Assembly (NCBI GenBank): GCA_963817335.1 | Contig: CAWFNX010000001.1 | Location: 1-64,000, forward strand | DNA: 64,000 nt | Reading direction: 5' to 3' | DNA from: AV40 sp963817335 | GTDB taxonomy: Bacteria; Verrucomicrobiota; Verrucomicrobiia; Chthoniobacterales; UBA10450 | Part shown: piece by piece, positions 47,668 to 56,096 of the stretch | Numbering within the stretch: the stretch's first letter is position 1 | Layout: the number at the start of each line of letters is the position of its first letter | Translations under genes and position numbers: made by a program | Notes under the pieces: model-generated | The model's database searches: none | Seen by the model: the letters and a program-made list of their open reading frames with translations, nothing else | Told to the model about the DNA's origin: nothing

Positions 47668-49443
47668 ATGCACTATTGCGAAAACCCACTGCAGTACCGT
47701 CGGCGCCCGACCCGCGAAGTGCGGGTCGGAAAAGTCGGCATCGGTGGAAACAATCCGATTCGCGTCCAATCGATGATCACCTGCGACACGATGGACACCG
47801 AAGCGTCCATTCAGCAGACGGTCGAACTGGCCAACGTCGGTTGTGAAATCGTGCGCATTACCGCGCCGACGGTGAAGGACTCGCGGAATTTGGAAAATAT
47901 CGTCAAGGGTTTGCGCGATCGCGGCTGTGAAGTGCCAACCGTCGCGGATATTCATTTCAAGCCGGACGCGGCCATGGAAGCGGCCAGGTGGGTCGACAAA
48001 GTCCGAATCAATCCCGGCAACTATGCCGATTCCAAGAAGTTCGTGATCCGGGAATACACCGAAGAACAGTACGCGGGCGAACTGAACCGGATCCGGGAGC
48101 GTTTCACGCCCCTGGTGGCGCTTTGTAAACAACGCGGCATCGCCATGCGAATCGGGACCAACCACGGCTCGCTGAGCGATCGCATTCTAAATAGATACGG
48201 CGACACGCCGTTGGGGATGGTCGAAAGCGCGCTCGAGTTCGCCCGAATTGCCCGTGACCTCGATTACCACGCATTCGTGTTTTCGATGAAGGCGAGCAAT
48301 CCAAAAATCATGATTGCGGCTTATCGCTTGCTGGTGGCGCGATTGAACGAGCTTGGCTCGGATTGGAATTATCCCGTCCATCTCGGCGTGACCGAAGCTG
48401 GCGAAGGCGAAGACGCGCGAATCAAGAGCGCCATTGGAATTGGATCGCTATTGGCCGATGGAATTGGCGACACGATTCGGGTTTCGCTGACCGAAGACAG
48501 CCCGCACGAAATTCCGGTGGCAAGGGCGTTAGTCGCGATGATCGAGAATCGAACTGGCTCTCAACTCTCAACCCTCAACTCTCAACTTTCTTTCGATCCA
48601 TTTTCCTATCAGCGGCGTGCGACCGAAAGAATCGAGCGGGACGGAGTCCGATTGGGTGGCGAAGAGCTGATTCGGGTCCTCGTGCGAAAGGCAAATTACG
48701 ACAAGATCGCTCATAAGATCGACCAGATGGGCGATTACAAACCGGAGATTGTTTACGAAGACGCGCAGGTGATTGAGGTGGACCCGCGCGACGACCCCGC
48801 GATATCGAAGATCAATTCGGAGGGCGCGCCGCAGTTCGTGACGGTGAAGGATGAGATCGATCTTCCGGTGATTGCGGCTTTCCGTTTGTTGGCGGCGAAA
48901 TTGCAGAATCGCCATCCGATTCTGCTGAAGGATGAGGGAAGAAGGATGAAGGATGAAAAGACAGACTTCCTTCAAACGCTTTTAATCGCGGCGACGAACA
49001 TCGGCTCGTTGCTCTGCGATGGAATAGGCGACGCGATTCTGGTGCAGGGCGAGGAAGCGCCGGGGCAGGGGTTGAGATTGAGCTATAATATTTTGCAAGC
49101 GGCGGGGTCGCGGATTTTCAAGACAGATTACGTCGCCTGTCCTTCCTGCGGCCGGACGTTGTTTAATCTCCAAACCACCACCGCCAAAATCAAAGCCGCC
49201 ACTTCTCATCTCAAAGGAGTCAAGATCGCAATCATGGGCTGCATCGTAAATGGTCCCGGAGAAATGGCGGACGCGGATTTCGGATATGTGGGCGGCGCAC
49301 CGGGCAAAGTGAATCTTTATGTCGGCAAAACGGCGGTGAAGTTCAACATTCCCGAAGCCGAGGCGGTCGATCGCCTGAAGGATTTGATTCGCGAGCACGG
49401 AAAATGGGCGGAACCGGCGGCGAACGAGCCGGTTCTAGCCTGA
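47668..49443 (+). CDS. ispG: 4-hydroxy-3-methylbut-2-enyl diphosphate synthase, long form
   Basis: The 591-residue iron-sulfur enzyme makes HMBPP from MEcPP in the MEP pathway. It is the long three-domain type found in plants, Chlamydiae and relatives, not the roughly 370-residue form of E. coli. The N-terminal TIM barrel has NPIRVQSMITCDTMDTEASIQQ and DKVRINPGNY. The C-terminal cluster domain has Cys491 and Cys494 (ACPSCGRT) and Cys525 (MGCIVNGPGEMADADFGYVGG). Two tandem-repeat-encoded stretches lie in frame: SQLSTLNSQLS near 298-308 and KDEGRRMKDEK near 421-431, both in presumed loops. It follows the ybjQ-like gene by 3 bases. Confidence 0.96.
   Translation: MHYCENPLQYRRRPTREVRVGKVGIGGNNPIRVQSMITCDTMDTEASIQQTVELANVGCEIVRITAPTVKDSRNLENIVKGLRDRGCEVPTVADIHFKPDAAMEAARWVDKVRINPGNYADSKKFVIREYTEEQYAGELNRIRERFTPLVALCKQRGIAMRIGTNHGSLSDRILNRYGDTPLGMVESALEFARIARDLDYHAFVFSMKASNPKIMIAAYRLLVARLNELGSDWNYPVHLGVTEAGEGEDARIKSAIGIGSLLADGIGDTIRVSLTEDSPHEIPVARALVAMIENRTGSQLSTLNSQLSFDPFSYQRRATERIERDGVRLGGEELIRVLVRKANYDKIAHKIDQMGDYKPEIVYEDAQVIEVDPRDDPAISKINSEGAPQFVTVKDEIDLPVIAAFRLLAAKLQNRHPILLKDEGRRMKDEKTDFLQTLLIAATNIGSLLCDGIGDAILVQGEEAPGQGLRLSYNILQAAGSRIFKTDYVACPSCGRTLFNLQTTTAKIKAATSHLKGVKIAIMGCIVNGPGEMADADFGYVGGAPGKVNLYVGKTAVKFNIPEAEAVDRLKDLIREHGKWAEPAANEPVLA
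48558..48590. repeat. In-frame degenerate repeat inside ispG (CTCTCAA family)
   Basis: Imperfect 7-base units CTCTCAA and CCCTCAA are read as SQLSTLNSQLS in the middle of IspG, between the TIM barrel and the following domain. The repeat looks like non-coding repeat text that has become part of the protein. Confidence 0.75.
48928..48960. repeat. In-frame degenerate repeat inside ispG (AGGATGA family)
   Basis: AAGGATGA, GGGAAGA, AGGATGA, AGGATGAA form an imperfect 7-8 base tandem repeat read as KDEGRRMKDEK. It is the second repeat-derived stretch in the same gene, about 340 bases after the first. Confidence 0.7.
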
Positions 49444-49514
49444 CATTTTGCTTGCCGTACGACATTTAAATAAAGCACGTTTGAATCCGTCTAAGAACTA
49501 CACAAAAGAACCTT

Positions 49515-49736
49515 ATGAAAAAACTAATGTTGCTTTTCGCGGCTATCGTTTGCATGAGCGGATTTGCTTCGACCGTCAATGCGATTGGAATCAACATCGA
49601 AGTTGGCGATCGACCGTATTATACCTATGGGCCGCGCTACTGGGCTCGGGGGGCGTACTGGTGCTGGGTTCCCGGACATTGGTCCTGGCATCATCACCAC
49701 CAGGTTTGGATCCACGGGCATTACCGGCCGTGCTGA
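49515..49736 (+). CDS. Small exported His/Trp/Tyr-rich protein (WxxGHW type)
   Basis: The 73-residue product has a clean signal peptide (KKLMLLFAAIVCMSGFASTVNA, cleavage probably after NA). It has a mature part of about 50 residues rich in Tyr, Trp and His, including WVPGHWSWHHHH and HGHYRPC. Such WxxGHW motifs occur in small exported proteins of unknown role, and the histidine cluster could bind metal. It starts 71 bases after ispG, and a strong terminator follows, so it may be a separate short transcript. Confidence 0.75.
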   Translation: MKKLMLLFAAIVCMSGFASTVNAIGINIEVGDRPYYTYGPRYWARGAYWCWVPGHWSWHHHHQVWIHGHYRPC

Positions 49737-50145
49737 TTTGAGGGCTGGGCCCTCACCCCAAGAAAGTTGATCCCCGTGAGCGGAATTTTTTCTGCTCCCG
49801 GGGGCTTTCTTTTTTCGCGATTTTTGAACATCAGATCGCAGCCAAAGTCGATGGCGTCGGCTGATTCCGGGAGATTACAAAATTGTCATTTATTTAGCCA
49901 GCGGCGGACCTGGCAGTGTGAGAAAGAGAAAATCGATTCAGAGGTTCACTGTTTTGGGATCCTTTGAAATTTTACGGATTTCGTGTTTTTAAGTGATCGG
50001 TCCGGCGTTTTTGTCCCGGTTGTTGAGCGCTTGGCCTGAGGCGCTTCCGATCATTTGTTTTAGAGCGTAAAATTATTTCTTGACCGGGGGTGGTAAAATC
50101 GGCAGCCTGCACACCATTAACCAAACCCCTGCTCTAACCTAATCC
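49737..50145. other. Intergenic region with terminator and a structured leader-like stretch
   Basis: This 409-base stretch has no convincing gene. It begins with a terminator (49760-49815). Further on, AAGTGATCGG (49991-50000) is complementary to CCGATCATTT (50047-50056) with one wobble, and AGCGC/GCGCT arms lie between them, giving an extended stem about 90 bases before the propeller gene. This could be a leader structure. I cannot match it to a known riboswitch. Confidence 0.5.
49760..49815 (+). terminator. Intrinsic terminator after the small exported protein gene
   Basis: AAGAAAG (49760-49766) pairs with CTTTCTT (49805-49811). Inner pairings are CCCCG with CGGGG and GAGC with GCTC. Six T close the element (49810-49815). 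Confidence 0.8.
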
Positions 50146-53100
50146 ATGAAAACAAATACCAGTCGTATCTTCACGTACCTGCGCTTTGGCGCCGGTTGTG
50201 CATTCTTCGCCGTATCAGCGGCGCTCGCGTTTGTTGCGACGTCAACGAACGTGCTGACAACACCTAACGTCGGCGCGACCAAAGGTCTGGCCTTGGCCAA
50301 GTCCTCCGTTCAAGACCGTGTCTCTGGCTCAGGAAGCGAAAAGTCCGATAAGGATGGTTCGTTCCAAAGTCCGGCGACCAGAGCCGAGGAAGAAGCAGCT
50401 AAGCGCGCGTTTCCATTTACTGAGACTCCGTTCAGTGCGCAGCTGAACAGCGTAGTCAGCTGGAGACGGTTCCAGGCGGCGTCGGCGAGCAACGTAGCGA
50501 CCACCACGATTGGAGGCAGAGATTCAGCGAAAAACAAGAAGGGGAAACCAGAACCGCCTCGCTTCAATACCTGGTCGTTAATCGGCCCAAGCACGGCGCT
50601 GTTTCCGAATATCCTGACCTTCACCGGTTCGGCGGCCACCACGTCCGGTCGAATCACAGCTCTTGCCCTGGATACGCACAACGCATGCAACGCTGCCTTT
50701 TGCCGCGTTTGGCTCGGAGCCGCAGGCGGTGGCGTCTGGAGGACAACAAACGCTCTGTCGGCGACCCCAAGCTGGACTTTCCTGACTTCGTTGAATGTCA
50801 TGAGCAACGCGATCGGCGCCTTGACCTATTTCAACGACGGATCCGCTAACGGCATTCTTTACGTAGGCACGGGCGAAGGGAATGCCTCAGCCGACTCCGA
50901 AGCAGGGTTGGGCATCATGAAATCGACTGATGGCGGCAACAGCTGGACCATTTTGAATGCTCAAATCGGCCCGATTACTACGTTTTCTAACGGCAGTGGC
51001 ACCAACGGTACGTATACGGGTAACGCGTTTTTCGGCCGCGCGGTCAACAGCATTGCTGTTCTCAGCCCGAGCGTTTTTTACGTTGGTTCAGTTCGCAGTG
51101 TGCGCGGCGTTGATGAGACCTATGGCGCTCCGACGTCGAATCCGCCGGTCCCGCGTCCTCCGTTCGGATTGTTTAAGACAACTGACGGCGGTAACACCTT
51201 TACCTTCGTTTGGGACGGCGGTAACAACTGCCCGGCTTCCTGCGTTGGCGGCGACCCGCAGGCTTCAATTCGAGGCGTGACCGAGGTGGAGATCGATCCT
51301 AATAACCCCAACATTGTTTACGCGGCCGCTTTCCCAGGCGCGGCCACGCCCAGCGGCGGCATCTATCGTTCGCTCGATGGCGGCAGTACCTGGGCTCAGA
51401 TTAAGACGCCAAACACCAACGCCGTCAACACTGCTCGATGCTCGTTCGATGTCACGACTGGCCCGCCCTTGGCCGCCGGCGTTACCCGCATGTATGCAGG
51501 CTGCGGCGACCAGGGTGTAGCTGCTGCACACGTCTTCCGTAGTGATAATGTCAATACGGCCGCGACGTTCACCGACCTGACCGCGCTTGAAGTTCAGCCG
51601 TTTACACTCAACTACTGCACAGGCCAATGCTGGTATGACAACTTGATCTACACGCCGCCTGGATTCCCCGACATCGTTTATGTCGGCGGTTCCTACACTT
51701 ACAACGAGTGCGGCGAAGGATCGGATTGCCGAGGCCTTGTCTTTGCAACCGATGCCGGTGCTAGCGGCGGACTTTGGTCTGACGCAACCTGGGATGCGCA
51801 AAACAATGGCACTCCCGCCGGGACCTGCTGTCAGCCGAATGCGGTCGCGCCAAACGGGATCCATCCTGACCAGCACGCGATCTTCACTGTTCCGGGAAGT
51901 CCCTTCCAGTTCATTGAAGGATCGGACGGCGGAATTGTCCGCTCTAACGGAACACTGAGCGATATCTCGGCGCAGTGCCTGGCGCGTACCTTCCCAGCGG
52001 GCACGGGCAACTTCACTCAGTGCATTTTCCTCCTTGGAGCGCCTCCGTGCGCCACTCCGTGCGGTGTCCCGACTACCATCTTCACCGGTATGAACGCAGG
52101 ACTCTCTACCCTGCAGTTTAACAGCATCTCGTATAACTCGAGCAACCCGTTCAACGTTCAAGGTGGAACCCAGGACAACGGAACGTTCCAAACGTTCGGT
52201 TCGACTACCTGGAACCAGGAAATCTATGGTGACGGCGGCCAGTCAGGCTTCAGCCGCACTAATGGGAACCTGCGGGTCAACACGTTTACCGGACAAGCCA
52301 ATGACGCCAACTTCCAGAACGGAGACCCCGCAAAGTGGGTAGTGATTGGCGCGAACATGGAGAACAGCCCGGAGGGTGCGCTATTTTATCCTCCAGTCAT
52401 TGCTGATCCCCATCCTGGCGCCGGCCAGACGATCTTCGAAGGTTCGTTCGGCGTGTGGCGCACCCAGGATTGGGGCGGAAATCAGGCGTTCCTGGAACTG
52501 AACTGTCCTGAGTTTTTTACCTCAGCGGCTCAGCCCGGATGCGGCGACTTCGTCCGCCTGGGTGGTCCTGCCGGTAGTAACACCGCAGGATCCTTGATCG
52601 GCACCTTCTATGGCGCCTCCCGTACGGGTGGAGACGTGAACTTCATCGAGCGCACTACCAGCAATACGTCTACCGCATGGGCGGGAACCACGGGCGGCCG
52701 TTTGTTCATCAGCACCAACATAGACGGTCCAGCTGCCAGCGTTGTTTGGAACCGATTGGAACCCTCTGTCGCGGGTAATGATCCGACGCGCGTCCCGACC
52801 GGTGCTGCAATCGATCCAGTTAATACGAACCACGCATGGGTAACTTACTCGGGGTATAGCTCGTTTACGCCATCGCAGCCCGGGCACGTCTTCAGCGTCA
52901 GCTGGAGCGGCGCTGGTGTGGCTACCTTCACGAACATCTCCTTCAACCTGCCGGACATTCCGTTGACCTCGATGGCGTTTGATCCGCTCACCGGAGATTT
53001 ATATACCAGCTCGGACTTCGCTGTGTTCCGAATGAAGTTTGGTACGCAGCAATGGGACATCGCGGGAATCGGAATGCCGATCGTCGAAGTGCCGAAGATC

Positions 53101-53175
53101 ACGATCAATCCGAATGCGCGCGTGCTATACGCAGCCACCCACGGCCTCAGCGTGTGGTCACTGCCTCTCTACTAA
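50146..53175 (+). CDS. Exported sortilin/BNR-type beta-propeller protein
   Basis: The 1009-residue protein has a signal peptide (YLRFGAGCAFFAVSAALAFVA), a charged low-complexity stretch (about 50-130) and then a long run of BNR-type blades. Examples are VWLGAAGGGVWRTTN, LYVGTGEGNASADSEAGLGIMKSTDGGNSW, LFKTTDGGNTF, IYRSLDGGSTW and the closing VLYAATHGLSVWSL. It is related to the propeller part of the protein at 22822-26766 (compare VGTGEANGSADS there) but lacks the Ig-like and Pro-Thr parts. It is probably secreted. The ligand is unknown. A perfect terminator follows at 53197. Confidence 0.82.
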   Translation: MKTNTSRIFTYLRFGAGCAFFAVSAALAFVATSTNVLTTPNVGATKGLALAKSSVQDRVSGSGSEKSDKDGSFQSPATRAEEEAAKRAFPFTETPFSAQLNSVVSWRRFQAASASNVATTTIGGRDSAKNKKGKPEPPRFNTWSLIGPSTALFPNILTFTGSAATTSGRITALALDTHNACNAAFCRVWLGAAGGGVWRTTNALSATPSWTFLTSLNVMSNAIGALTYFNDGSANGILYVGTGEGNASADSEAGLGIMKSTDGGNSWTILNAQIGPITTFSNGSGTNGTYTGNAFFGRAVNSIAVLSPSVFYVGSVRSVRGVDETYGAPTSNPPVPRPPFGLFKTTDGGNTFTFVWDGGNNCPASCVGGDPQASIRGVTEVEIDPNNPNIVYAAAFPGAATPSGGIYRSLDGGSTWAQIKTPNTNAVNTARCSFDVTTGPPLAAGVTRMYAGCGDQGVAAAHVFRSDNVNTAATFTDLTALEVQPFTLNYCTGQCWYDNLIYTPPGFPDIVYVGGSYTYNECGEGSDCRGLVFATDAGASGGLWSDATWDAQNNGTPAGTCCQPNAVAPNGIHPDQHAIFTVPGSPFQFIEGSDGGIVRSNGTLSDISAQCLARTFPAGTGNFTQCIFLLGAPPCATPCGVPTTIFTGMNAGLSTLQFNSISYNSSNPFNVQGGTQDNGTFQTFGSTTWNQEIYGDGGQSGFSRTNGNLRVNTFTGQANDANFQNGDPAKWVVIGANMENSPEGALFYPPVIADPHPGAGQTIFEGSFGVWRTQDWGGNQAFLELNCPEFFTSAAQPGCGDFVRLGGPAGSNTAGSLIGTFYGASRTGGDVNFIERTTSNTSTAWAGTTGGRLFISTNIDGPAASVVWNRLEPSVAGNDPTRVPTGAAIDPVNTNHAWVTYSGYSSFTPSQPGHVFSVSWSGAGVATFTNISFNLPDIPLTSMAFDPLTGDLYTSSDFAVFRMKFGTQQWDIAGIGMPIVEVPKITINPNARVLYAATHGLSVWSLPLY

Positions 53176-53196
53176 GAGCTAACGGTTAATTACGAG

Positions 53197-53235
53197 TGGG
53201 CGGGACAGGAAGCTGTCCCGCCCATTTTGTTTTTT
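53197..53235 (+). terminator. Strong intrinsic terminator after the third propeller gene
   Basis: TGGGCGGGACAG (53197-53208) pairs perfectly with CTGTCCCGCCCA (53213-53224) around a GAAG loop. TTTTGTTTTTT (53225-53235) follows. Confidence 0.93.
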
Positions 53236-53332
53236 GGAGAAGCTTCAGCTCCTCATCCTTTGATCGACTGGGTTGATTTTTCCGCATTCCGCGCCATATT
53301 CCGCGCTCCCCTTGGCCCCGCCGGCCGATCCC

Positions 53333-55147
53333 ATGCAGAAAATCCGCAATATCGCCATCATCGCGCACGTTGACCACGGTAAAACTACCCTGGTCGACCA
53401 GCTATTGCGTCAGTCGGGAACGTTTAGGGACAATCAAAAGATCGCGGAACGGGTGATGGACTCGATGGATCTCGAACGCGAAAAGGGGATCACGATCCGG
53501 GCGAAAAATGCCGCCTTCCAGTGGAACGGCTATCGCATCAACATTGTGGACACGCCAGGCCACGCCGACTTTGGGGGTGAAGTCGAGCGCATCATGAAGA
53601 TGGTGGACGGCGTTTTGCTCGTCGTCGACGCGCATGATGGTCCGCAAGCGCAGACCCGTTTCGTTTTGCGTAAAGCGCTCCAAAATCGCCTCAAGGCCAT
53701 TGTCGTCATCAACAAGATCGACCGGGAGAACGCGGAACCGCGCAAAGCGGTCGACCTCGTCTTCGATTTGTTCGTCGAATTGAAAGCGAGCGATGAGCAG
53801 CTCGATTTCCCGATCATCTACGCCAGCGCCAGGGATGGTTTTGCCGTTCGGGAATTGAATGACAAGCGCGAAGACATGACTCCGCTGTTCGAGACTATTG
53901 TTCAGCACGTGCCGCCGCCGAAAGTTTCGTCCGAGCCTTTTTTCCAGATGCTCGTTTCGAATCTTGATTACAATGATTACATCGGCCGCATCGCTCTCGG
54001 TCGCATTGTTAGCGGCCGCGTGAGCGTCGGCGATTCGATTGTCTGTCTCCATCGGGATGGGAATCGCGAACGCGCTACGGTCACTGCGCTCTTTACCCAC
54101 TCTGGCCTCGAGCAAGTCGAAACCAAGGAGGCTAGCGCCGGCGAAATCGTGGGCCTGGCCGGATTCGAAAACGCTTATATTGGCGAAACCCTGACCGATC
54201 GAGAAGACGGCACCGCTCTTCAATTTGTCGATATCGATCCGCCGACGATTCGAATGCGCATTCTGGTGAACGATTCGCCGTTTGCCGGACGCGAGGGAAA
54301 ATTTGTGACCGCGCGCCATATTCGGGATCGGCTCGTCCGGGAAACCCGCGGTAACGTTTCACTTCAGTTCAACGACACGGACACGGCCGGGGCATTTGAA
54401 ATTCATGCTCGCGGTGAGATGCAAATCGCCATTCTAGTCGAGCAAATGCGGCGCGAAGGCTACGAAGTAATGGTCTCGCGACCCGAGGTCATTTTTCATC
54501 GGAACGAAGCCGGTGAATTGCTTGAGCCGCTCGAGAATCTTTATGTCGATCTTCCCAATGAAAATTTAGGCGACGTTTTGCAGTCGCTCGCTTCCCGCAA
54601 AGGTGAGGTCGTGCACATGGACCATCACGCAAATCGCGTTTCGGTCGAAGCAATCATTCCCACCCGCGGCCTGATCGGTTTCGAAACCGACCTGGTCAAT
54701 CTCACCCGAGGCGAAGGTTTGATGAGTCATTTGTTTGCTGAATACGCGCCGTTCAAGGGCGAGATCGAAGGACGCAATCGTGGAGTAATGGTTTCGATGG
54801 AAAACGGCACTAGCACCGCTTACGCGCTGAACACGACTCAGGACCGCGGGCGGCTTTTCATCGGTCCTCAGGAGGACGTTTACGCCGGGATGATCGTCGG
54901 CGAAAATGCGCGTCCCGACGATTTACCGGTTAATCCTTGCCGCGCGAAGCGACTCACCAACATGAGATCACAAGGCGACGGAAAAGGCGTGCAATTGGAA
55001 GCGCCGTTGCGCATGAGCCTTGAGCGCGCCATCGAATACATCGATACCGATGAGTACGTCGAGGCAACGCCGAAATCGCTCCGGCTGCGCAAACGTATTC
55101 TGGATGCAACGACCCGAAAGCGAAGTGCCGCCGCGGCAGTGGCTTAA
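53333..55147 (+). CDS. typA: Ribosome-associated translational GTPase TypA/BipA
   Basis: The 604-residue GTPase is related to EF-G and LepA and acts in ribosome assembly and stress adaptation. G motifs: AHVDHGKTTLVDQLL (G1), DLEREKGITIRAKN (G2), DTPGHADFGGEV (G3), NKID (G4) and SARDG (G5). The C-terminal TypA-specific region has PTRGLIGFETDLVNLTRGEG and QEDVYAGMIVGEN. The ATG at 53333 gives the normal N-terminus MQKIRNIAIIAHVDHG; an upstream TTG at 53273 would add 20 unconserved residues. It follows a strong terminator and precedes yebC. Confidence 0.97.
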   Translation: MQKIRNIAIIAHVDHGKTTLVDQLLRQSGTFRDNQKIAERVMDSMDLEREKGITIRAKNAAFQWNGYRINIVDTPGHADFGGEVERIMKMVDGVLLVVDAHDGPQAQTRFVLRKALQNRLKAIVVINKIDRENAEPRKAVDLVFDLFVELKASDEQLDFPIIYASARDGFAVRELNDKREDMTPLFETIVQHVPPPKVSSEPFFQMLVSNLDYNDYIGRIALGRIVSGRVSVGDSIVCLHRDGNRERATVTALFTHSGLEQVETKEASAGEIVGLAGFENAYIGETLTDREDGTALQFVDIDPPTIRMRILVNDSPFAGREGKFVTARHIRDRLVRETRGNVSLQFNDTDTAGAFEIHARGEMQIAILVEQMRREGYEVMVSRPEVIFHRNEAGELLEPLENLYVDLPNENLGDVLQSLASRKGEVVHMDHHANRVSVEAIIPTRGLIGFETDLVNLTRGEGLMSHLFAEYAPFKGEIEGRNRGVMVSMENGTSTAYALNTTQDRGRLFIGPQEDVYAGMIVGENARPDDLPVNPCRAKRLTNMRSQGDGKGVQLEAPLRMSLERAIEYIDTDEYVEATPKSLRLRKRILDATTRKRSAAAAVA

Positions 55148-55153
55148 GCGGGA

Positions 55154-55184
55154 TTGACAAACGGCCCGTTCCCGGCTTGAATAT
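55154..55184 (+). promoter_or_regulatory. Possible sigma70-type promoter for yebC
   Basis: TTGACA (55154-55159) is a perfect -35 hexamer. TTGAAT (55177-55182, spacing 17) or GAATAT (55179-55184, spacing 19) could serve as a weak -10. It lies about 85 bases before yebC, just after the typA stop. Confidence 0.35.
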
Positions 55185-55269
55185 CGCTCGGTAATTTCTC
55201 CACGCCCGCAGTTCGCGGCGTGCTCTTGGAATCTTACTCGTCAGGCAATCTTTATCTGAAAAACCCGAT

Positions 55270-56025
55270 ATGGCGGGGCATAGCAAATGGTCGAAGGTCA
55301 AGCGCTTCAAAGGCGCAATCGACGCGAAACGCGGTGCGATCTTTAGCAAGCTCTCGAAAGAGATCAGCATCGCCGCGAAAACCGGCGGAGGCGATCCGGC
55401 GGGCAATGCCCGGTTGCGCAGCGCCATTCAGACCGCCCGCACCCAAAGCATGCCCAACGACAATATTGACCGCGCCATCAAACGCGGTACCGGCGAAGGG
55501 GTAGAGGCAGCGAACTACGAAGAAATCATCTACGAGGGCTACGGGCCGGGAGGCGTGGCCATCATCGTGGAGGCGGCGACCGACAACAAGAACCGCACGG
55601 CCGCGGAGGTCCGAAGCATTTTCACTAAGAATAATGGTAACCTCGGATCGGCCGGCAGTGTCTCATACATGTTTCACAAAAAGGGACAGATCGTGGTTCC
55701 ACGCAATGCAATTGACGAAGACCGCCTGCTGGAAATTGCCCTGGAGGCCGGGGCCGAGGAGTTGACAACCGAAGAAGATCAGTATCTTATAACCACCTCG
55801 CACGATCGGCTCTACGCTGTAGCTGATGCACTCAAGAAAGCGAATGTTACGACTGATGGGCAAAAGTTTACCTTCATCCCTGATACAACTGTGCCGCTGG
55901 CCAATGAGGACGTGGCCCGGCAGGTGCTGCGCTTGTGTGATGCCCTCGAAGACGACGATGACGTTCAAAACGTCTATTCAAATCTAGATATTTCCGACGA
56001 AATGCTGGCCAAGTTGCCAGCCTGA
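55270..56025 (+). CDS. yebC: YebC/PmpR family regulator
   Basis: The 251-residue cytoplasmic protein is a typical YebC/TACO1 family member. It has MAGHSKWSKVKRFKGAIDAKRGAIFSKLSKEI at the N-terminus, PNDNIDRAIKRGTGEG, YEGYGPGGVAIIVEAATDNKNRTAAEVRSIF and GSVSYMFHKKGQI. Members have been described as transcription regulators and, more recently, as factors helping ribosomes through difficult sequences. Length is normal. It lies between typA and rho on the same strand. Confidence 0.96.
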   Translation: MAGHSKWSKVKRFKGAIDAKRGAIFSKLSKEISIAAKTGGGDPAGNARLRSAIQTARTQSMPNDNIDRAIKRGTGEGVEAANYEEIIYEGYGPGGVAIIVEAATDNKNRTAAEVRSIFTKNNGNLGSAGSVSYMFHKKGQIVVPRNAIDEDRLLEIALEAGAEELTTEEDQYLITTSHDRLYAVADALKKANVTTDGQKFTFIPDTTVPLANEDVARQVLRLCDALEDDDDVQNVYSNLDISDEMLAKLPA

Positions 56026-56096
56026 AAAAGTAATTTCCTCCGCTGAAAATTGGCGGTCCGCTCGCTGCGGCGAACGATCTGCCTTTCCGCAAAGTT

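Noticed and set aside
49991..50056. A known riboswitch (c-di-GMP, cobalamin or similar) before the third propeller gene
   Set aside because: I find a stem but none of the conserved core sequences of those classes.
50080..50100. TTGACC...TAAAAT as a promoter before the third propeller gene
   Set aside because: The spacing between the hexamers is only about 8 bases, too short for a sigma70-type promoter.
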